64,000 nucleotides of DNA from contig NZ_BAUJ01000004.1 of NCBI RefSeq assembly GCF_000496695.1, positions 150,036 to 214,035 on the forward strand, given 5' to 3'. The notes under the pieces were generated by a model, which saw nothing but the letters and a program-made list of their open reading frames with translations, did no database searches and had not been told where the DNA came from. A program made the translations under genes and the position numbers. This stretch comes from Vibrio halioticoli NBRC 102217 (GTDB lineage Bacteria; Pseudomonadota; Gammaproteobacteria; Enterobacterales; Vibrionaceae). Below are positions 47,203 to 57,002 of this stretch, piece after piece (position 1 is the first letter of the stretch; every line of letters starts with the position of its first letter).

Positions 47203-47270
47203 TAAGAAATTGAGACCGTTAAACGCTTCGTTTATACTGCCGACCCTAATTTCTAACTGGATTGTTTCTG

Positions 47271-48056
47271 ATGAGAATCGCACTTGGCATCGAATACGAT
47301 GGTGCAAAATACTACGGCTGGCAAAGACAAAACGATTTTGACTCTGTTCAGGGGCGTTTAGAAAAAGCATTATCGATAGTAGCGAATCATCCAGTAGAGG
47401 TGCAATGTGCCGGTCGTACCGATGCCGGCGTACACGGCACCGGACAAGTAGTCCATTTTGATACTACCGCTTCTCGTAAAATGGTAGCGTGGCAAATGGG
47501 CGTCAATGCCAATATGCCAAGCGACATTGCGGTGCGCTGGGCAACTGAAGTCTCAGAAGATTTTCACGCTCGTTTTAGCGCGACCGCAAGACGATACCGC
47601 TACGTTATCTACAACCATTCATTACGCCCTGCAATTTTGGCAAAAGGCGTCAGTCATTATCACGGCGATCTTGATGTTGAAAAAATGCATCAAGCGGCGC
47701 AATCTCTACTCGGCGAAAATGATTTCAGTTCATTTAGAGCGGCTCACTGCCAATCACTAAGCCCATTTCGTAATATGATGCACATTGATGTTACTCGTCA
47801 TAGCCAATATATCGTAGTGGATATTAAGGCGAATGCGTTTGTGCATCACATGGTGCGAAATATTGTCGGCAGTTTGCTGGTGGTAGGGCGCGGTGAACAG
47901 CCTGTTGAGTGGATTGCGTGGTTGTTAGCGCAGAAAAATCGCACATTGGCAGGTGCAACGGCAAAAGCACATGGATTATATTTGGTGAGAGTCGATTACC
48001 CAGATGAATTTGCGATACCAGAATATCCAATGGGTCCGTTGTTTCTACCTGAATAA
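47271..48056 (+). CDS. truA: tRNA pseudouridine synthase TruA
   Basis: A 261-residue enzyme that makes pseudouridine at positions 38-40 of tRNA. The ATG at 47271 gives [20 protein letters not shown], the standard TruA start. The catalytic aspartate is Asp51 in [25 protein letters not shown] is a second family signature. It lies 68 bases after the fimV/hubP gene, the usual order. Confidence 0.97.
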   Translation: MRIALGIEYDGAKYYGWQRQNDFDSVQGRLEKALSIVANHPVEVQCAGRTDAGVHGTGQVVHFDTTASRKMVAWQMGVNANMPSDIAVRWATEVSEDFHARFSATARRYRYVIYNHSLRPAILAKGVSHYHGDLDVEKMHQAAQSLLGENDFSSFRAAHCQSLSPFRNMMHIDVTRHSQYIVVDIKANAFVHHMVRNIVGSLLVVGRGEQPVEWIAWLLAQKNRTLAGATAKAHGLYLVRVDYPDEFAIPEYPMGPLFLPE

Positions 48057-48230
48057 ATGTAACGAAAAGCAAATTTAGCATCAATTTGGCGTCATTTTAT
48101 TGTCATAATTAAGTATTAAAGAATAGGTACAACCAGTTTTTTATCTACACTTGAGTAGATCTATGGTTTAATCCTTGCAAATTATCAACCTCTTGCCTTT
48201 GGGGCGAGAGCTTAATGAAAAAGGTCTTTC

Positions 48231-49154
48231 ATGAGTTGGCTTGAGAAGATTTTCAATAAAAGCAGTATTTCACCGTCTCGCAAGGCGAATGTTCCAGAAG
48301 GTGTATGGACGAAATGTACCTCTTGTGAACAAGTTTTATACCAAGCTGAGCTGCAGCGTAACCTAGAAGTGTGTCCTAAATGTGACCATCACATGCGCAT
48401 TTCTGCTCGTATGCGTCTTGACAGCTTTTTAGATGCGGACGGCCGTGAAGAACTAGGCGCAGAATTAGAGCCTAAAGATAAACTAAAATTTAAAGACACC
48501 AAGCGTTACAAAGATCGTATCGTTGCTTATCAAAAAAGCAGTGGCGAAAAAGATGCTTTGATCGCGATGAAAGGGACTTTAAACGACATGCCTATCGTGG
48601 CGTGTGCGATGGAATTTAAGTTCATGGGCGGATCTATGGGTTCGGTTGTGGGCGCACGTTTTGTTCGCGCCGTTGATGCTGCCATCGAAAACAACTGTGG
48701 CATGGTGTGTTTCTCTGCCAGTGGCGGTGCTCGCATGCAAGAGGCGTTAATGTCTTTGATGCAAATGGCTAAAACCAGTGCTGCACTAGAGCGTCTTTCT
48801 AAGAAAGGCCTACCGTTTATCTCAGTAATGACCGATCCGACTATGGGTGGCGTTTCAGCAAGTTTTGCTATGCTAGGTGACATCAACATCGGTGAGCCGC
48901 GTGCGGTTATCGGTTTTGCAGGTCGTCGCGTAATTGAGCAAACGGTTCGTGAAGACTTACCTGAAGGCTTCCAAACCAGTGAGTTCTTACTTGAGCATGG
49001 CGCAATCGATATGATTGTTGATCGCCGTGAAATGCGTCAGTGTGTAGGTAACTTAGTTGCAAAAATGACTAATTATCCAACACCTTTAGCGACTTCTGGG
49101 AATAAAGGCTCAAAAGAGGCTGAATACGAAGTACCCGTAGCGCCAGAAAAATAG
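48231..49154 (+). CDS. accD: Acetyl-CoA carboxylase carboxyltransferase beta subunit AccD
   Basis: A 307-residue subunit that with AccA moves carboxyl from biotin to acetyl-CoA, the first step of fatty acid synthesis. An N-terminal C4 zinc ribbon uses Cys29, Cys32, Cys48 and Cys51; the crotonase-like domain carries [17 protein letters not shown] and [20 protein letters not shown]. Leader of 174 bases upstream, with TA-rich promoter-like sequence. Confidence 0.97.
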   Translation: MSWLEKIFNKSSISPSRKANVPEGVWTKCTSCEQVLYQAELQRNLEVCPKCDHHMRISARMRLDSFLDADGREELGAELEPKDKLKFKDTKRYKDRIVAYQKSSGEKDALIAMKGTLNDMPIVACAMEFKFMGGSMGSVVGARFVRAVDAAIENNCGMVCFSASGGARMQEALMSLMQMAKTSAALERLSKKGLPFISVMTDPTMGGVSASFAMLGDINIGEPRAVIGFAGRRVIEQTVREDLPEGFQTSEFLLEHGAIDMIVDRREMRQCVGNLVAKMTNYPTPLATSGNKGSKEAEYEVPVAPEK

Positions 49155-49195
49155 TACAGTACTCATTATCTACAGTTTTAGCGTTTAATAGATTG

Positions 49196-50470
49196 ATGAG
49201 TCCATATATCCCACAAGCCACATCATCCCTTAAGGTGTGGCTTGATTATTTACAATCCATTCATACCAGTGCTATTGACCTTGGTCTTGATCGCATTTCT
49301 CAAGTTGCTCAAAAAGCGACTCCAAGCTTAACTAAGCCTGCACCTAAAGTGATTACCGTTGCCGGAACAAATGGCAAAGGTTCTACGTGCGCCATCATGG
49401 AAGCCATATTGCTCGATGCCGGTTACAGCGTCGGTGTTTACAGCTCTCCACATTTGATTCGTTATAACGAACGCGTTCGCATTAACGGACAAGACCTCGA
49501 TGATGCGCAACATGTCTCGGCATTTTGCGCCATTGAAGCACTGCGTGGTGAAATTAGCTTAAGTTTCTTTGAATACGCAACACTAGCGGCTTTGCACTTG
49601 TTCCAAGAACAAAAAGTGGACGTGGTACTGCTGGAAGTAGGGTTAGGCGGACGCTTAGATGCCACGAACATTGTTGATCATGACGTGAGTGTGATTACTA
49701 GCCTTGCCATTGATCACGTTGATTGGCTTGGGGATGACATCAATGTGATTGGTTTTGAGAAAGCGGGCATCTTCCGCCCTGGCAAACCTGCGATTTGTGG
49801 TCAACCTGATGCACCGATGACCGTTGCCGCGCACGCGGATGACATTGGCGCCAAGTTGTACCAAGTTGGCTATCAGTATTCATATCAAGAACACGGCACA
49901 CTGTGGGATTGGCAATCAGGCAGTTTTGATGTCAAAGACCTACCTAAACCAAACTTGCCACTGGCTAATGCGGCCACGGCATTGATGGCATTGGGTGTCT
50001 CTGAATTAGATCTGACCGATGTGAATATCGTTAATGGGCTTAACAAGGCTCAATTAGCCGGAAGAATGCAGGTGTTATCACAACAGCCTACTGTGATTTT
50101 GGATGTCGCGCACAATCCGCATTCCGCGCAATATTTAGTGGCTCAACTGCAGCTGCGTTACCCACAAAAGACCATTCGCGCCGTGATTGGTATGTTGCAT
50201 GACAAAGATGTGGCATCGACGCTGAATGCATTATCGGATTGCACTGAGCATTGGTACCCAGCCTCTCTAGAAGGCCCACGCGCGGCATCAGCCCAAGAGC
50301 TATGCCAATACCTTGCTCAAGGCACTAAAGCTTATGATAACCCTGTCGCAGCCTTTGAACAGGCGCTGAGCGATGCTGGCGAAGATGACGTTGTCGTCGT
50401 CATGGGTTCATTTTTTACTGTAGGGGCCGTGTTAGAGCACTGGCAAACAAGGAGAAACAATGGCGAGTAA
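49196..50470 (+). CDS. folC: Folylpolyglutamate synthase / dihydrofolate synthase FolC
   Basis: A 424-residue Mur-ligase-like enzyme that adds glutamates to folates. The P-loop is VAGTNGKGSTCAIMEAILL; LLEVGLGGRLDATNIVD and VILDVAHNPHSAQYL are the family signatures. The ATG at 49196 is used; no good Shine-Dalgarno is present, which fits coupling from accD, 41 bases upstream. The end overlaps dedD by 11 bases. Confidence 0.96.
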   Translation: MSPYIPQATSSLKVWLDYLQSIHTSAIDLGLDRISQVAQKATPSLTKPAPKVITVAGTNGKGSTCAIMEAILLDAGYSVGVYSSPHLIRYNERVRINGQDLDDAQHVSAFCAIEALRGEISLSFFEYATLAALHLFQEQKVDVVLLEVGLGGRLDATNIVDHDVSVITSLAIDHVDWLGDDINVIGFEKAGIFRPGKPAICGQPDAPMTVAAHADDIGAKLYQVGYQYSYQEHGTLWDWQSGSFDVKDLPKPNLPLANAATALMALGVSELDLTDVNIVNGLNKAQLAGRMQVLSQQPTVILDVAHNPHSAQYLVAQLQLRYPQKTIRAVIGMLHDKDVASTLNALSDCTEHWYPASLEGPRAASAQELCQYLAQGTKAYDNPVAAFEQALSDAGEDDVVVVMGSFFTVGAVLEHWQTRRNNGE

Positions 50471-51074
50471 ATTTCAAAGTCGCTTAGTCGGTACCATAGT
50501 ACTGGTTGCAGTAGGGGTAATTGTGCTTCCTGATATATTAGACGGTGAAAAATCGCACTATCAAGAAGAAACGGTCGCTATTCCTATTAAACCTCAACTT
50601 GAGTCAGAAGTAGAATCGTTTGAAGTTCTTGACCCTGTCGAAGAAGACGTTTCTTTACCACCTGAACCGGTTGAAGAAGTGATTCCTGATCACAGCGCGC
50701 CGAAAGCCCATAAAGTGGCTGAAGTGAAGCACGAAGCCAAAGCAGCGCCGAAGCACACAACTAAACATGTAACCAAACATAAACCAGAAGTGGTGAAAGT
50801 GAAGGAGCATAAAGTTGTAGAACGCAATCACTATCAAGACAGCGCATGGATTATTCAGCTGGTTTCATTAAGAAATGCTGAAAACGCCGAGAAGATGGCA
50901 AAAGATCTGCAAAAAAGCGGTTATCGAGCCAGTGTGGTGAAAGCGAACAACTTTTATCGCGTAATTGTAGGGCCAGATGTTTCCCGTTCAAAACTGGAAG
51001 CGGAACTACCAAAACTAAATAAACTGCTTGGCGCAAATGGTCAGATTCAGACATTTAAGCCACTAAAACCATAA
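50460..51074 (+). CDS. dedD: SPOR-domain cell division protein DedD
   Basis: A 204-residue inner-membrane protein: a membrane helix at about 9-27, a flexible Pro/Glu then Lys/His-rich linker (about 60-120), and a C-terminal SPOR domain (about 123-200; SAWIIQLVSLRNAENAEKM, RVIVGPDVSRSKLE) that binds denuded septal peptidoglycan. DedD assists constriction. It overlaps folC and ends at the PurR box of the next operon. Confidence 0.92.
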   Translation: MASKFQSRLVGTIVLVAVGVIVLPDILDGEKSHYQEETVAIPIKPQLESEVESFEVLDPVEEDVSLPPEPVEEVIPDHSAPKAHKVAEVKHEAKAAPKHTTKHVTKHKPEVVKVKEHKVVERNHYQDSAWIIQLVSLRNAENAEKMAKDLQKSGYRASVVKANNFYRVIVGPDVSRSKLEAELPKLNKLLGANGQIQTFKPLKP

Positions 51075-51110
51075 AGAAAACGTTTGCGTCGCGCATTTTT
51101 CTGTTAGAAT
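51074..51110 (+). promoter_or_regulatory. cvpA-purF promoter with PurR operator
   Basis: AAGAAAACGTTTGCGT at 51074-51089 matches the PurR consensus ACGCAAACGTTTGCGT at 14 of 16 positions. It overlaps a -35-like TTTGCG (51083-51088), 16 bases before TAGAAT (51105-51110). This is the arrangement at Escherichia coli cvpA-purF, where PurR with hypoxanthine or guanine represses purine synthesis. Confidence 0.85.
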
Positions 51111-51137
51111 GCGCGCCAGCATGAGGAAGTAAAGCTC

Positions 51138-51635
51138 ATGAATTGGATAGATTTTACTATTTTAGGTGTGATCGGCTTATCTGCGCTGATCAGCTTGGTA
51201 CGAGGTTTTGTTAAGGAAGCCCTGTCTTTAGTGATTTGGTTTGGCGCCTTTTTTATTGCCAGTCAATATTACACAAAACTCGCGGTGTACTTTACAAACA
51301 TCCAAGACAATATGATTCGAAATGGGGCCGCGGTAGCCGCTCTGTTTGTGGCAACATTGATTGTTGGTGCTGTTATCAATTACACCATCGCTCAATTAGT
51401 ACAGAAGACCGGTTTGTCAGGTACAGATCGCGTGCTTGGAGTCGTATTTGGTACTTTACGTGGCGTACTCATCGTCGCTGCCGTACTGTTCTTTATGGAT
51501 GCATTCACCAGTCTTTCAAATGCCGACTGGTGGCGCCAATCGCAGTTGATCCCAGAGTTTAGTCGTCTGATCGCACCGTTTTTCGAACATCTTAAAGAAA
51601 CGTCAAGCTTTTTATCCGGCGTGGGTAAAGCTTAA
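51138..51635 (+). CDS. cvpA: CvpA family membrane protein
   Basis: A 165-residue protein with four membrane helices (about 3-22, 27-45, 63-85, 101-120) and the conserved start NWIDFTILGVIGLSALISLV and RGFVKEALSLVIW. CvpA affects colicin V export and envelope stress in Escherichia coli; the exact job is unclear. It leads the purF operon, 21 bases before purF. Confidence 0.95.
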   Translation: MNWIDFTILGVIGLSALISLVRGFVKEALSLVIWFGAFFIASQYYTKLAVYFTNIQDNMIRNGAAVAALFVATLIVGAVINYTIAQLVQKTGLSGTDRVLGVVFGTLRGVLIVAAVLFFMDAFTSLSNADWWRQSQLIPEFSRLIAPFFEHLKETSSFLSGVGKA

Positions 51636-51656
51636 ATCAATACTGAGGGTTTAGAC

Positions 51657-53174
51657 ATGTGTGGTATTGTTGGAATTGTAGGCACAACTCCTGTTAATCA
51701 ATCGATTTATGATGCGCTTACGGTTTTGCAGCATCGTGGGCAAGATGCAGCGGGTATTGTTACCATAAATAGCAATCGTTTTCGTCTACGTAAAGCGAAC
51801 GGCTTGGTTAAGGATGTGTTTGAAGTAAAACACATGCAACGCTTACAAGGTAACGTGGGAATTGGGCATGTTCGCTACCCAACCGCAGGAAGCTCAAGTG
51901 CTTCAGAAGCTCAACCTTTCTACGTAAACTCACCTTTTGGTATTACGCTCGCGCACAATGGTAACCTTACCAACGCTGCCGAAGTACGTCAGAACCTGTT
52001 TGAGAAAGACCGTCGTCACGTAAACACCACTTCTGATTCAGAAGTACTATTGAACGTATTGGCTCATAACATTGATATGACCAAAACTTTTAATATTACT
52101 GAGAAAGACGTGTTTGATGCGGTAGAGCGTGTACACAAAACCATTCGTGGTGCATACGCGGTTACAGCAATGATCATCGGTCATGGCATGGTGGCTTTTC
52201 GCGATCCAAACGGCATTCGTCCTCTTTGCTTAGGCAAACGAGAAGTGGAAGGTGGCACTGAGTACATGGTGGCTTCTGAGTCTGTAGCACTAGATGCGGT
52301 AGGCTTTGACTTCATGCGTGATGTGGCTCCTGGTGAAGCGGTTTACATTACATTTGATGGTCAACTGTATACTCAGCAGTGTGCAGAGAATCCACAATTA
52401 AACCCATGTATCTTTGAATTCGTTTACTTTGCTCGTCCAGATTCATTTATCGACAAGATTTCTGTTTACAGTGCTCGTGTTGAAATGGGTAACAAATTGG
52501 GTGAGAAAATCAAACGCGAATGGGATGATTTGGATATCGATGTGGTTATTCCAATCCCAGAAACATCGTGTGATATCGCACTGCAAATTGCACAAATCAT
52601 TGATAAACCATACCGCCAAGGTTTTGTGAAAAACCGCTACGTTGGCCGTACCTTTATCATGCCAGGTCAGCAACAACGTAAGAAATCAGTACGTCGTAAG
52701 CTGAATGCGATTCGCTCTGAGTTCAAAGGCAAAAACGTATTACTTGTTGATGACTCAATTGTTCGCGGTACGACCTCTGAGCAAATTATCGAAATGGCGC
52801 GTGATTCTGGTGCAAACAAGGTTTACATCGTATCAGCAGCTCCTGAAGTTCGTTTCCCGAACGTGTATGGCATCGACATGCCAAGTGCTAATGAATTAAT
52901 TGCGCACGGACGTGAAGTTGACGAAATTGCCGCACTGATTGGCGCTGATGGCTTGATGTTCCAATCAATTGAAGATCTAGTATCGGCTGTTGGTCATGGT
53001 AACCCTGATATCAGTACTTTTGAAACATCGGTATTTAGTGGTCAATACGTGACTGGTGATGTGGATCAGAAGTATCTGGATTTCCTAGATTCACTTCGTT
53101 CAGATGATGCCAAACTTGAGCAAAACATTGCCCAAGATCTTGCGAACTTGGAAATGTATAACGAAGGCGCTTAA
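51657..53174 (+). CDS. purF: Amidophosphoribosyltransferase PurF
   Basis: A 505-residue enzyme of the committed purine step, forming phosphoribosylamine from PRPP and glutamine. The N-terminal glutaminase nucleophile is Cys2 (MCGIVGIVG). The phosphoribosyltransferase domain has the PRPP loop [18 protein letters not shown] near 360-377. No propeptide is present, as in the Escherichia coli form. It is cotranscribed with cvpA behind the PurR box. Confidence 0.98.
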   Translation: MCGIVGIVGTTPVNQSIYDALTVLQHRGQDAAGIVTINSNRFRLRKANGLVKDVFEVKHMQRLQGNVGIGHVRYPTAGSSSASEAQPFYVNSPFGITLAHNGNLTNAAEVRQNLFEKDRRHVNTTSDSEVLLNVLAHNIDMTKTFNITEKDVFDAVERVHKTIRGAYAVTAMIIGHGMVAFRDPNGIRPLCLGKREVEGGTEYMVASESVALDAVGFDFMRDVAPGEAVYITFDGQLYTQQCAENPQLNPCIFEFVYFARPDSFIDKISVYSARVEMGNKLGEKIKREWDDLDIDVVIPIPETSCDIALQIAQIIDKPYRQGFVKNRYVGRTFIMPGQQQRKKSVRRKLNAIRSEFKGKNVLLVDDSIVRGTTSEQIIEMARDSGANKVYIVSAAPEVRFPNVYGIDMPSANELIAHGREVDEIAALIGADGLMFQSIEDLVSAVGHGNPDISTFETSVFSGQYVTGDVDQKYLDFLDSLRSDDAKLEQNIAQDLANLEMYNEGA

Positions 53175-53210
53175 GCTCTTTTATTTTCTAAGATTAGTAA
53201 ACAGAATCAT

Positions 53211-53240
53211 AAACCAGTGGCTTAGGCTGCTGGTTTTTTT
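53211..53240 (+). terminator. Terminator after purF
   Basis: A 7-bp stem AAACCAG/CTGGTTT with a partly paired loop and eight T, 37 bases beyond the purF stop. Confidence 0.75.
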
Positions 53241-53266
53241 ATGTTTGATAGAGAATGACTAATAAC

Positions 53267-53303
53267 AAAAAGGCTCAGCAATTGTGCATTGCTGAGCCTT
53301 TTT
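53267..53303. terminator. Bidirectional terminator between purF and aphB
   Basis: A 16-bp perfect stem (53267-53282 with 53288-53303) around TGTGC, with A and T ends. It can end purF transcripts and those of the convergent aphB-like gene. Confidence 0.9.
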
Positions 53304-53359
53304 ATATCAGTGGTGATTCAATATCAGCTGTGATGAAGATGGAACTTCATCGTGGACAA

Positions 53360-54235
53360 TTAATTGAAGTAATCTCTGATGTAATCGATGAACAAACGTG
53401 TTTTCTCAGGGATATGGTCTTTATGGTTGTACAGCATAAAGATATCACGAGGGTTCGCTGTCCATTCTGGAAGCACTTGTACAAGGCCGCCATTTGCGAT
53501 GTGATGGTCAACCATAACATCAGGAACCAGAGCAATACCTACGCCACAAGAACAAGTGTGTCGTACCACGTTAAGATCGGAAGCTTCTAACTTGCCTTTC
53601 TCTTTGTTCACTACCGTTTCACCATGAACGTTCACAAGAGACCAATGAGTCAAAGGCAAGCCTTTTAGCAAAGAGTGACCAGAAAGATCTTCGGCGTGCT
53701 GCAAAGAAGCGGTGTTCGATTTTAGGTAGTCAGGGCTTGCTACTAAAATATCTTTTACTTCGGTTAGCTTTCTTGCGATTAGGTTTGAATCGCGCTGTGG
53801 ACCTACTCGGAAAATCATGTCCCATTCTGTTGGGTCAAGCTCATCCGCTCTGTTGGTCATGTTAAGATCTATTTGAATATCAGGGTAAGTGGTCATGAAC
53901 CCTTCAATAAGAGGCATTAACATACGCTTAGTTAAGTTTGCCGGAGAAGAAACACGTAGGCGACCTGCGGCTCCTCTGCACTCTTCACCAAGCTCTACAG
54001 CAGAACTAGAGAGTTGTTTGAGTAATGGACCACATTGCTCATAAAAGCGTTGTCCTGCTTCTGTTAGCGTCAATTTGCGAGCATGTCTGTTCAACAGTCG
54101 TAAGTCGATAGCATCTTCTAATGCTTGTATGCGTCTAGTGATAGTTGCAACCGGAATTCGAGTTGCGCGTGACGTAGCTGTATAGCTTCCATGCTCCACG
54201 ACTTGGCGGAACAGATTGAGGTCATCAAGTTTCAT
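53360..54235 (-). CDS. aphB: LysR-family regulator, AphB type
   Basis: A 291-residue LysR regulator very like Vibrio AphB as I recall it: MKLDDLNLFRQVVEHGSYTA, then IPVATITRRIQALED and LRLLNRHARKLTLTEAGQRF in the DNA-binding half, and LDPTEWDMIFRVGPQRDSNL and NPRDIFMLYNHKDH in the effector half. In Vibrio cholerae AphB activates tcpPH in response to low pH and low oxygen through a cysteine. Here Cys228 and Cys230 (HTCSCGVG) lie in the matching region, one more than expected. The ATG at 54235 is preferred; an ATG four codons upstream exists. It is divergent from the rssB-like gene, again as in Vibrio. Confidence 0.8.
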   Translation of the reverse strand: MKLDDLNLFRQVVEHGSYTATSRATRIPVATITRRIQALEDAIDLRLLNRHARKLTLTEAGQRFYEQCGPLLKQLSSSAVELGEECRGAAGRLRVSSPANLTKRMLMPLIEGFMTTYPDIQIDLNMTNRADELDPTEWDMIFRVGPQRDSNLIARKLTEVKDILVASPDYLKSNTASLQHAEDLSGHSLLKGLPLTHWSLVNVHGETVVNKEKGKLEASDLNVVRHTCSCGVGIALVPDVMVDHHIANGGLVQVLPEWTANPRDIFMLYNHKDHIPEKTRLFIDYIRDYFN

Positions 54236-54420
54236 TGTGTCTTTCATGATCTAGATATGCACTCACTTATATGAGGGGGTAAACCCAATGGGCCAGGTGA
54301 TTAAGTGTTTATTATCAATCAGTTTACACAATTTGTCGTTAAAATAAGTCATTTATCTTTGTTATTATTTCAACGGACATCTAATGTTATAGCTAAATAG
54401 GTAGACTTAAAGAGCGTAAA

Positions 54421-55524
54421 GTGCACGTACAAAGCATAGTAGTGGAACCGCAAATGATTGAAAAACAAGCCGGAGATGTACTAATCCTAGATGACGACAT
54501 CGTATTTAGGAAATTAGTAAGCTCGCTATTAAAGGCAAAAAATTATCGCGTCTTTGAAGCAGATAATGGTCTGGTTGGATTGCAACATCTGGCTAAAAAA
54601 GTTCCAGATCTAGTGATTTGTGACATAGAAATGCCTGTACTAGATGGAATTGAATTTGTCGAAGAGGTCAGTCACCAATACCCGTCTTTGCCAATGATCG
54701 TTATTTCCGGCACCGACAAAATATCAGTTGTTGCCAAAGCCCTCAAGTTTGGAATTAAAGATTTTGTTACTAAGCCGATAGTAAATCCTACTCATTTACT
54801 CAAAACGGTCGAAAGTACCCTGGTGGAAGCCAGAGATTCCGTGGATGTTGGTCGAGATTTCACTAGTCAATGGTTTCAGTTAAATCAGCAAGGCGAATTG
54901 CCTGAAGATCAAGAATTGCATTGGCATTTGGAATATCTGCACAATCATCCGGACATTTCTCGAGAATTATTGCAAGCACTGGTACCGGAAGCGAAAACTA
55001 GCCAAGGGGTATGGGATTGCCATTTTCGCGTGTTACAAAGCCTTGAAAGCATGCCTTTGGTCTACGATTATGCGTGGAGCATGAATGGTCAGTTCTTATT
55101 TTATATTTTAGATACCGATTCTAGTGAGCAATACGGAGTTTCAACCACTTTGTTAATCAGAGCCTTGTTTAATGATTATATCCGCAGTCAAGAAGGGCAG
55201 GTGTTCCATATTCAAGATCTGGTCAGCACATTAAATAAAGGCATTCGTTACGCGGAATACGGTGAACCAATTAATGCCATTATCGGATTGGCAAACTTTC
55301 CCAATCAAGAGCTGCAATTGCTTAATGCAGGACTGGATGGCGTATGGAGTGCGCCTGAAACTCAAGGCAAGCTGATGCCACTGTCTTCACAAATGAGCTT
55401 AGGAGAACAAGGCGCTTTTGTTCAGCAGTCTCTGTCACTATCGCGAACGGGGAAAAATGCATTCAGATTGAGCGGCTTACCTCACGCTAACTGTCAAATC
55501 GTTATCGAAGGAAAAGAGTCATAG
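54421..55524 (+). CDS. rssB: RssB-like response regulator
   Basis: A 367-residue response regulator. The receiver domain (about 18-135) has the acidic pocket ILDDD, phospho-acceptor Asp68 (CDIEMP), a Thr/Ser switch in VISGTDK and Lys in FVTKPI. The C-terminal part (about 200-360) resembles a degenerate PP2C-type phosphatase fold, as in RssB, the adaptor that hands RpoS to ClpXP. Start is GTG at 54421; the ATG at 54454, giving MIEKQAGDVLILDDD, is a good alternative. It stands alone, divergent from aphB. Confidence 0.85.
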   Translation: MHVQSIVVEPQMIEKQAGDVLILDDDIVFRKLVSSLLKAKNYRVFEADNGLVGLQHLAKKVPDLVICDIEMPVLDGIEFVEEVSHQYPSLPMIVISGTDKISVVAKALKFGIKDFVTKPIVNPTHLLKTVESTLVEARDSVDVGRDFTSQWFQLNQQGELPEDQELHWHLEYLHNHPDISRELLQALVPEAKTSQGVWDCHFRVLQSLESMPLVYDYAWSMNGQFLFYILDTDSSEQYGVSTTLLIRALFNDYIRSQEGQVFHIQDLVSTLNKGIRYAEYGEPINAIIGLANFPNQELQLLNAGLDGVWSAPETQGKLMPLSSQMSLGEQGAFVQQSLSLSRTGKNAFRLSGLPHANCQIVIEGKES

Positions 55525-55595
55525 GATCTGCTTCTTTTTTCCGGCGACTTCAGATACTCTTCCGCTTAATGCTTTGAGTTAACGCGGACATAAAT

Positions 55596-56018
55596 TTGGT
55601 GAATAGTGCAGGGACCTCTATAAAAAGAGTTTTTTTAATCGTCTTTGGGGTACTGAGCCTATTATTGGGTATCCTAGGGATTATACTGCCTCTTTTGCCA
55701 ACTACGCCGTTTGTGTTATTGGCGAGCGCCTGCTTTATGAGGGCCTCTCCGCGCCTCAATCGAAAGCTAAGGGCGCACCCAACCTTTGGACCTATGATTG
55801 ACAATTGGCAGCAAAATAGAAGCATGCGACCTTCTATTAAGCGAAAAGCCTACTTAATGATGTTAATCAGCTTCTCCTTCTCTATTTATTTGGCACCTAT
55901 CGTGTGGATTAAAGGGATGCTGCTAGTGCTTATGCTGGTATTATTCCTTATGATCAGGCGATTACCGAATGCCCCTGAGCCATCAAGCAATGAAAACTTG
56001 AGTTACCCCAAAGAGTAA
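55596..56018 (+). CDS. DUF454 (YbaN) family inner-membrane protein
   Basis: A 140-residue protein of the YbaN family: N-terminal membrane helices GVLSLLLGILGIILPLLPTT, then PFVLLASACFMRASPRLNRK and PTFGPMIDNWQ, the family signature, and two C-terminal helices (about 90-125). Function is unknown. The start is uncertain: TTG at 55596 or GTG at 55599, both after GCGGA. In many gamma-proteobacteria this gene lies before apt, as here. Confidence 0.85.
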   Translation: MVNSAGTSIKRVFLIVFGVLSLLLGILGIILPLLPTTPFVLLASACFMRASPRLNRKLRAHPTFGPMIDNWQQNRSMRPSIKRKAYLMMLISFSFSIYLAPIVWIKGMLLVLMLVLFLMIRRLPNAPEPSSNENLSYPKE

Positions 56019-56059
56019 CTTGCTCAAAATTGATAAACTCACTAATATGACTTCCACTA

Positions 56060-56222
56060 ATACCAATTACACTAAAGTAAGTGATCAGAGCTAGTGCGGG
56101 AAAAATGCTCGAGAACAAGGCAGAATTTTTCGATAAGTAGTTATTTTACAATCAAAAATTCTAATGCCGTTATCGAGCATTTTAACAAGCTAGAATGACC
56201 AGTTATTTAGTACGATTGGTAT
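56060..56222. repeat. Nested-palindrome dispersed repeat, copy 1 (complete)
   Basis: A 163-base element with three layers of dyad symmetry: ends ATACCAAT / ATTGGTAT; a middle layer with ACTAAAGTAAGTGATCA paired against TGACCAGTTATTTAGT; and inner arms AAAATGCTCGAGAAC (56102-56116) and GTTATCGAGCATTTT (56169-56183) that continue into GAATTTTT/AAAAATTC. A copy in the opposite orientation begins at 63883; 107 of 110 aligned bases (56106-56215 against 63891-64000) agree. No open frame lies inside. It looks like a non-coding palindromic repeat unit or MITE of the Vibrio chromosome. Confidence 0.9.
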
Positions 56223-56430
56223 AATATCAATCTGATTGAGTAATAATTAACCTTGCATTGGATTGATATCAATTAACCCAACCTAATCGTAAATCTAAAT
56301 CAACACAGCTAATTAATACGTTAGAGCATGACTGAATCGCAATAGGGTTTGGTTAATACTATGACTCGAACAAAATGTGAATTTAGATGATTGTTACGGT
56401 TAGGCACTGAGACAGACAGTAAGAATAACT
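56223..56430 (+). other. AT-rich leader of apt
   Basis: Together with 56019-56222 this makes a 412-base stretch without a gene. Beyond the repeat I see a perfect 9-base inverted repeat ATATCAATC / GATTGATAT (56224-56232 and 56261-56269) that may be a protein site, and AT-rich sequence expected to hold the apt promoter. No coding or RNA gene was recognised. Confidence 0.4.
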
Positions 56431-56943
56431 ATGAATATTGAAAAGCAAGCTTTGGTTAAAGCAAGTATTAAAAGCATCACTGATTACCCAAAACCAGGCA
56501 TCTTGTTCCGTGATGTCACCAGTTTGATGGAAGACGCCACCGCTTATAAAGCCACTATTGAAATGTTCATCGAACGTTATCAAGGTATGGGTTTTACTAA
56601 AATTGTTGGTACAGAAGCCCGCGGCTTCTTGTTTGGTGCTCCTTTAGCGCTAGAACTAGGCATTGGTTTTGTGCCAGTGCGTAAGCCAGGTAAATTGCCA
56701 AGAGAAACGATTTCTCAATCTTATGAATTAGAATACGGCACAGACGTATTAGAAATTCATACCGATGCGATTGTTGAAGGCGACAAAGTGTTGGTGGTGG
56801 ACGATTTACTTGCCACGGGTGGCACGATTGAAGCGACCACTAAGCTGATTCGTCAACTAGGCGGCGTGGTAGAACATGCGGCTTTTGTTATCAACCTTCC
56901 AGAAATTGGCGGTGATAAACGTATCGAAAAAAATGGGCATTGA
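56431..56943 (+). CDS. apt: Adenine phosphoribosyltransferase, C-terminus shifted by a frameshift
   Basis: A purine-salvage enzyme making AMP from adenine and PRPP. Family segments are [55 protein letters not shown] and the PRPP loop [13 protein letters not shown]. As read the protein has 170 residues and ends IEKNGH. Removing one A from the seven-A run at 56927-56933 gives [17 protein letters not shown] with a stop at 56975-56977 (181 residues), which is the usual Vibrio Apt ending. So the sequence holds a one-base insertion, from either a true mutation or a homopolymer sequencing error. The active-site residues are upstream and intact. Confidence 0.92.
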   Translation: MNIEKQALVKASIKSITDYPKPGILFRDVTSLMEDATAYKATIEMFIERYQGMGFTKIVGTEARGFLFGAPLALELGIGFVPVRKPGKLPRETISQSYELEYGTDVLEIHTDAIVEGDKVLVVDDLLATGGTIEATTKLIRQLGGVVEHAAFVINLPEIGGDKRIEKNGH

Positions 56944-57002
56944 AGTATTCAGCCTATGTGAGTTTGACGGACACTAATTTACAAGCCCTATCAGGATAAT
57001 TA

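Noticed and set aside
53255..53590. A 111-codon plus-strand frame over the end of aphB
   Set aside because: It is antisense to a convincing LysR gene and crosses a strong terminator hairpin.
56060..56222. Possible integron attC/VCR site
   Set aside because: The length and dyad symmetry suggest it, but the bases do not match VCR, the terminal core-site motifs are missing and no cassette array is present.
56060..56222. ERIC-type repeat
   Set aside because: The size is similar to ERIC but the sequence is unlike the ERIC consensus core.
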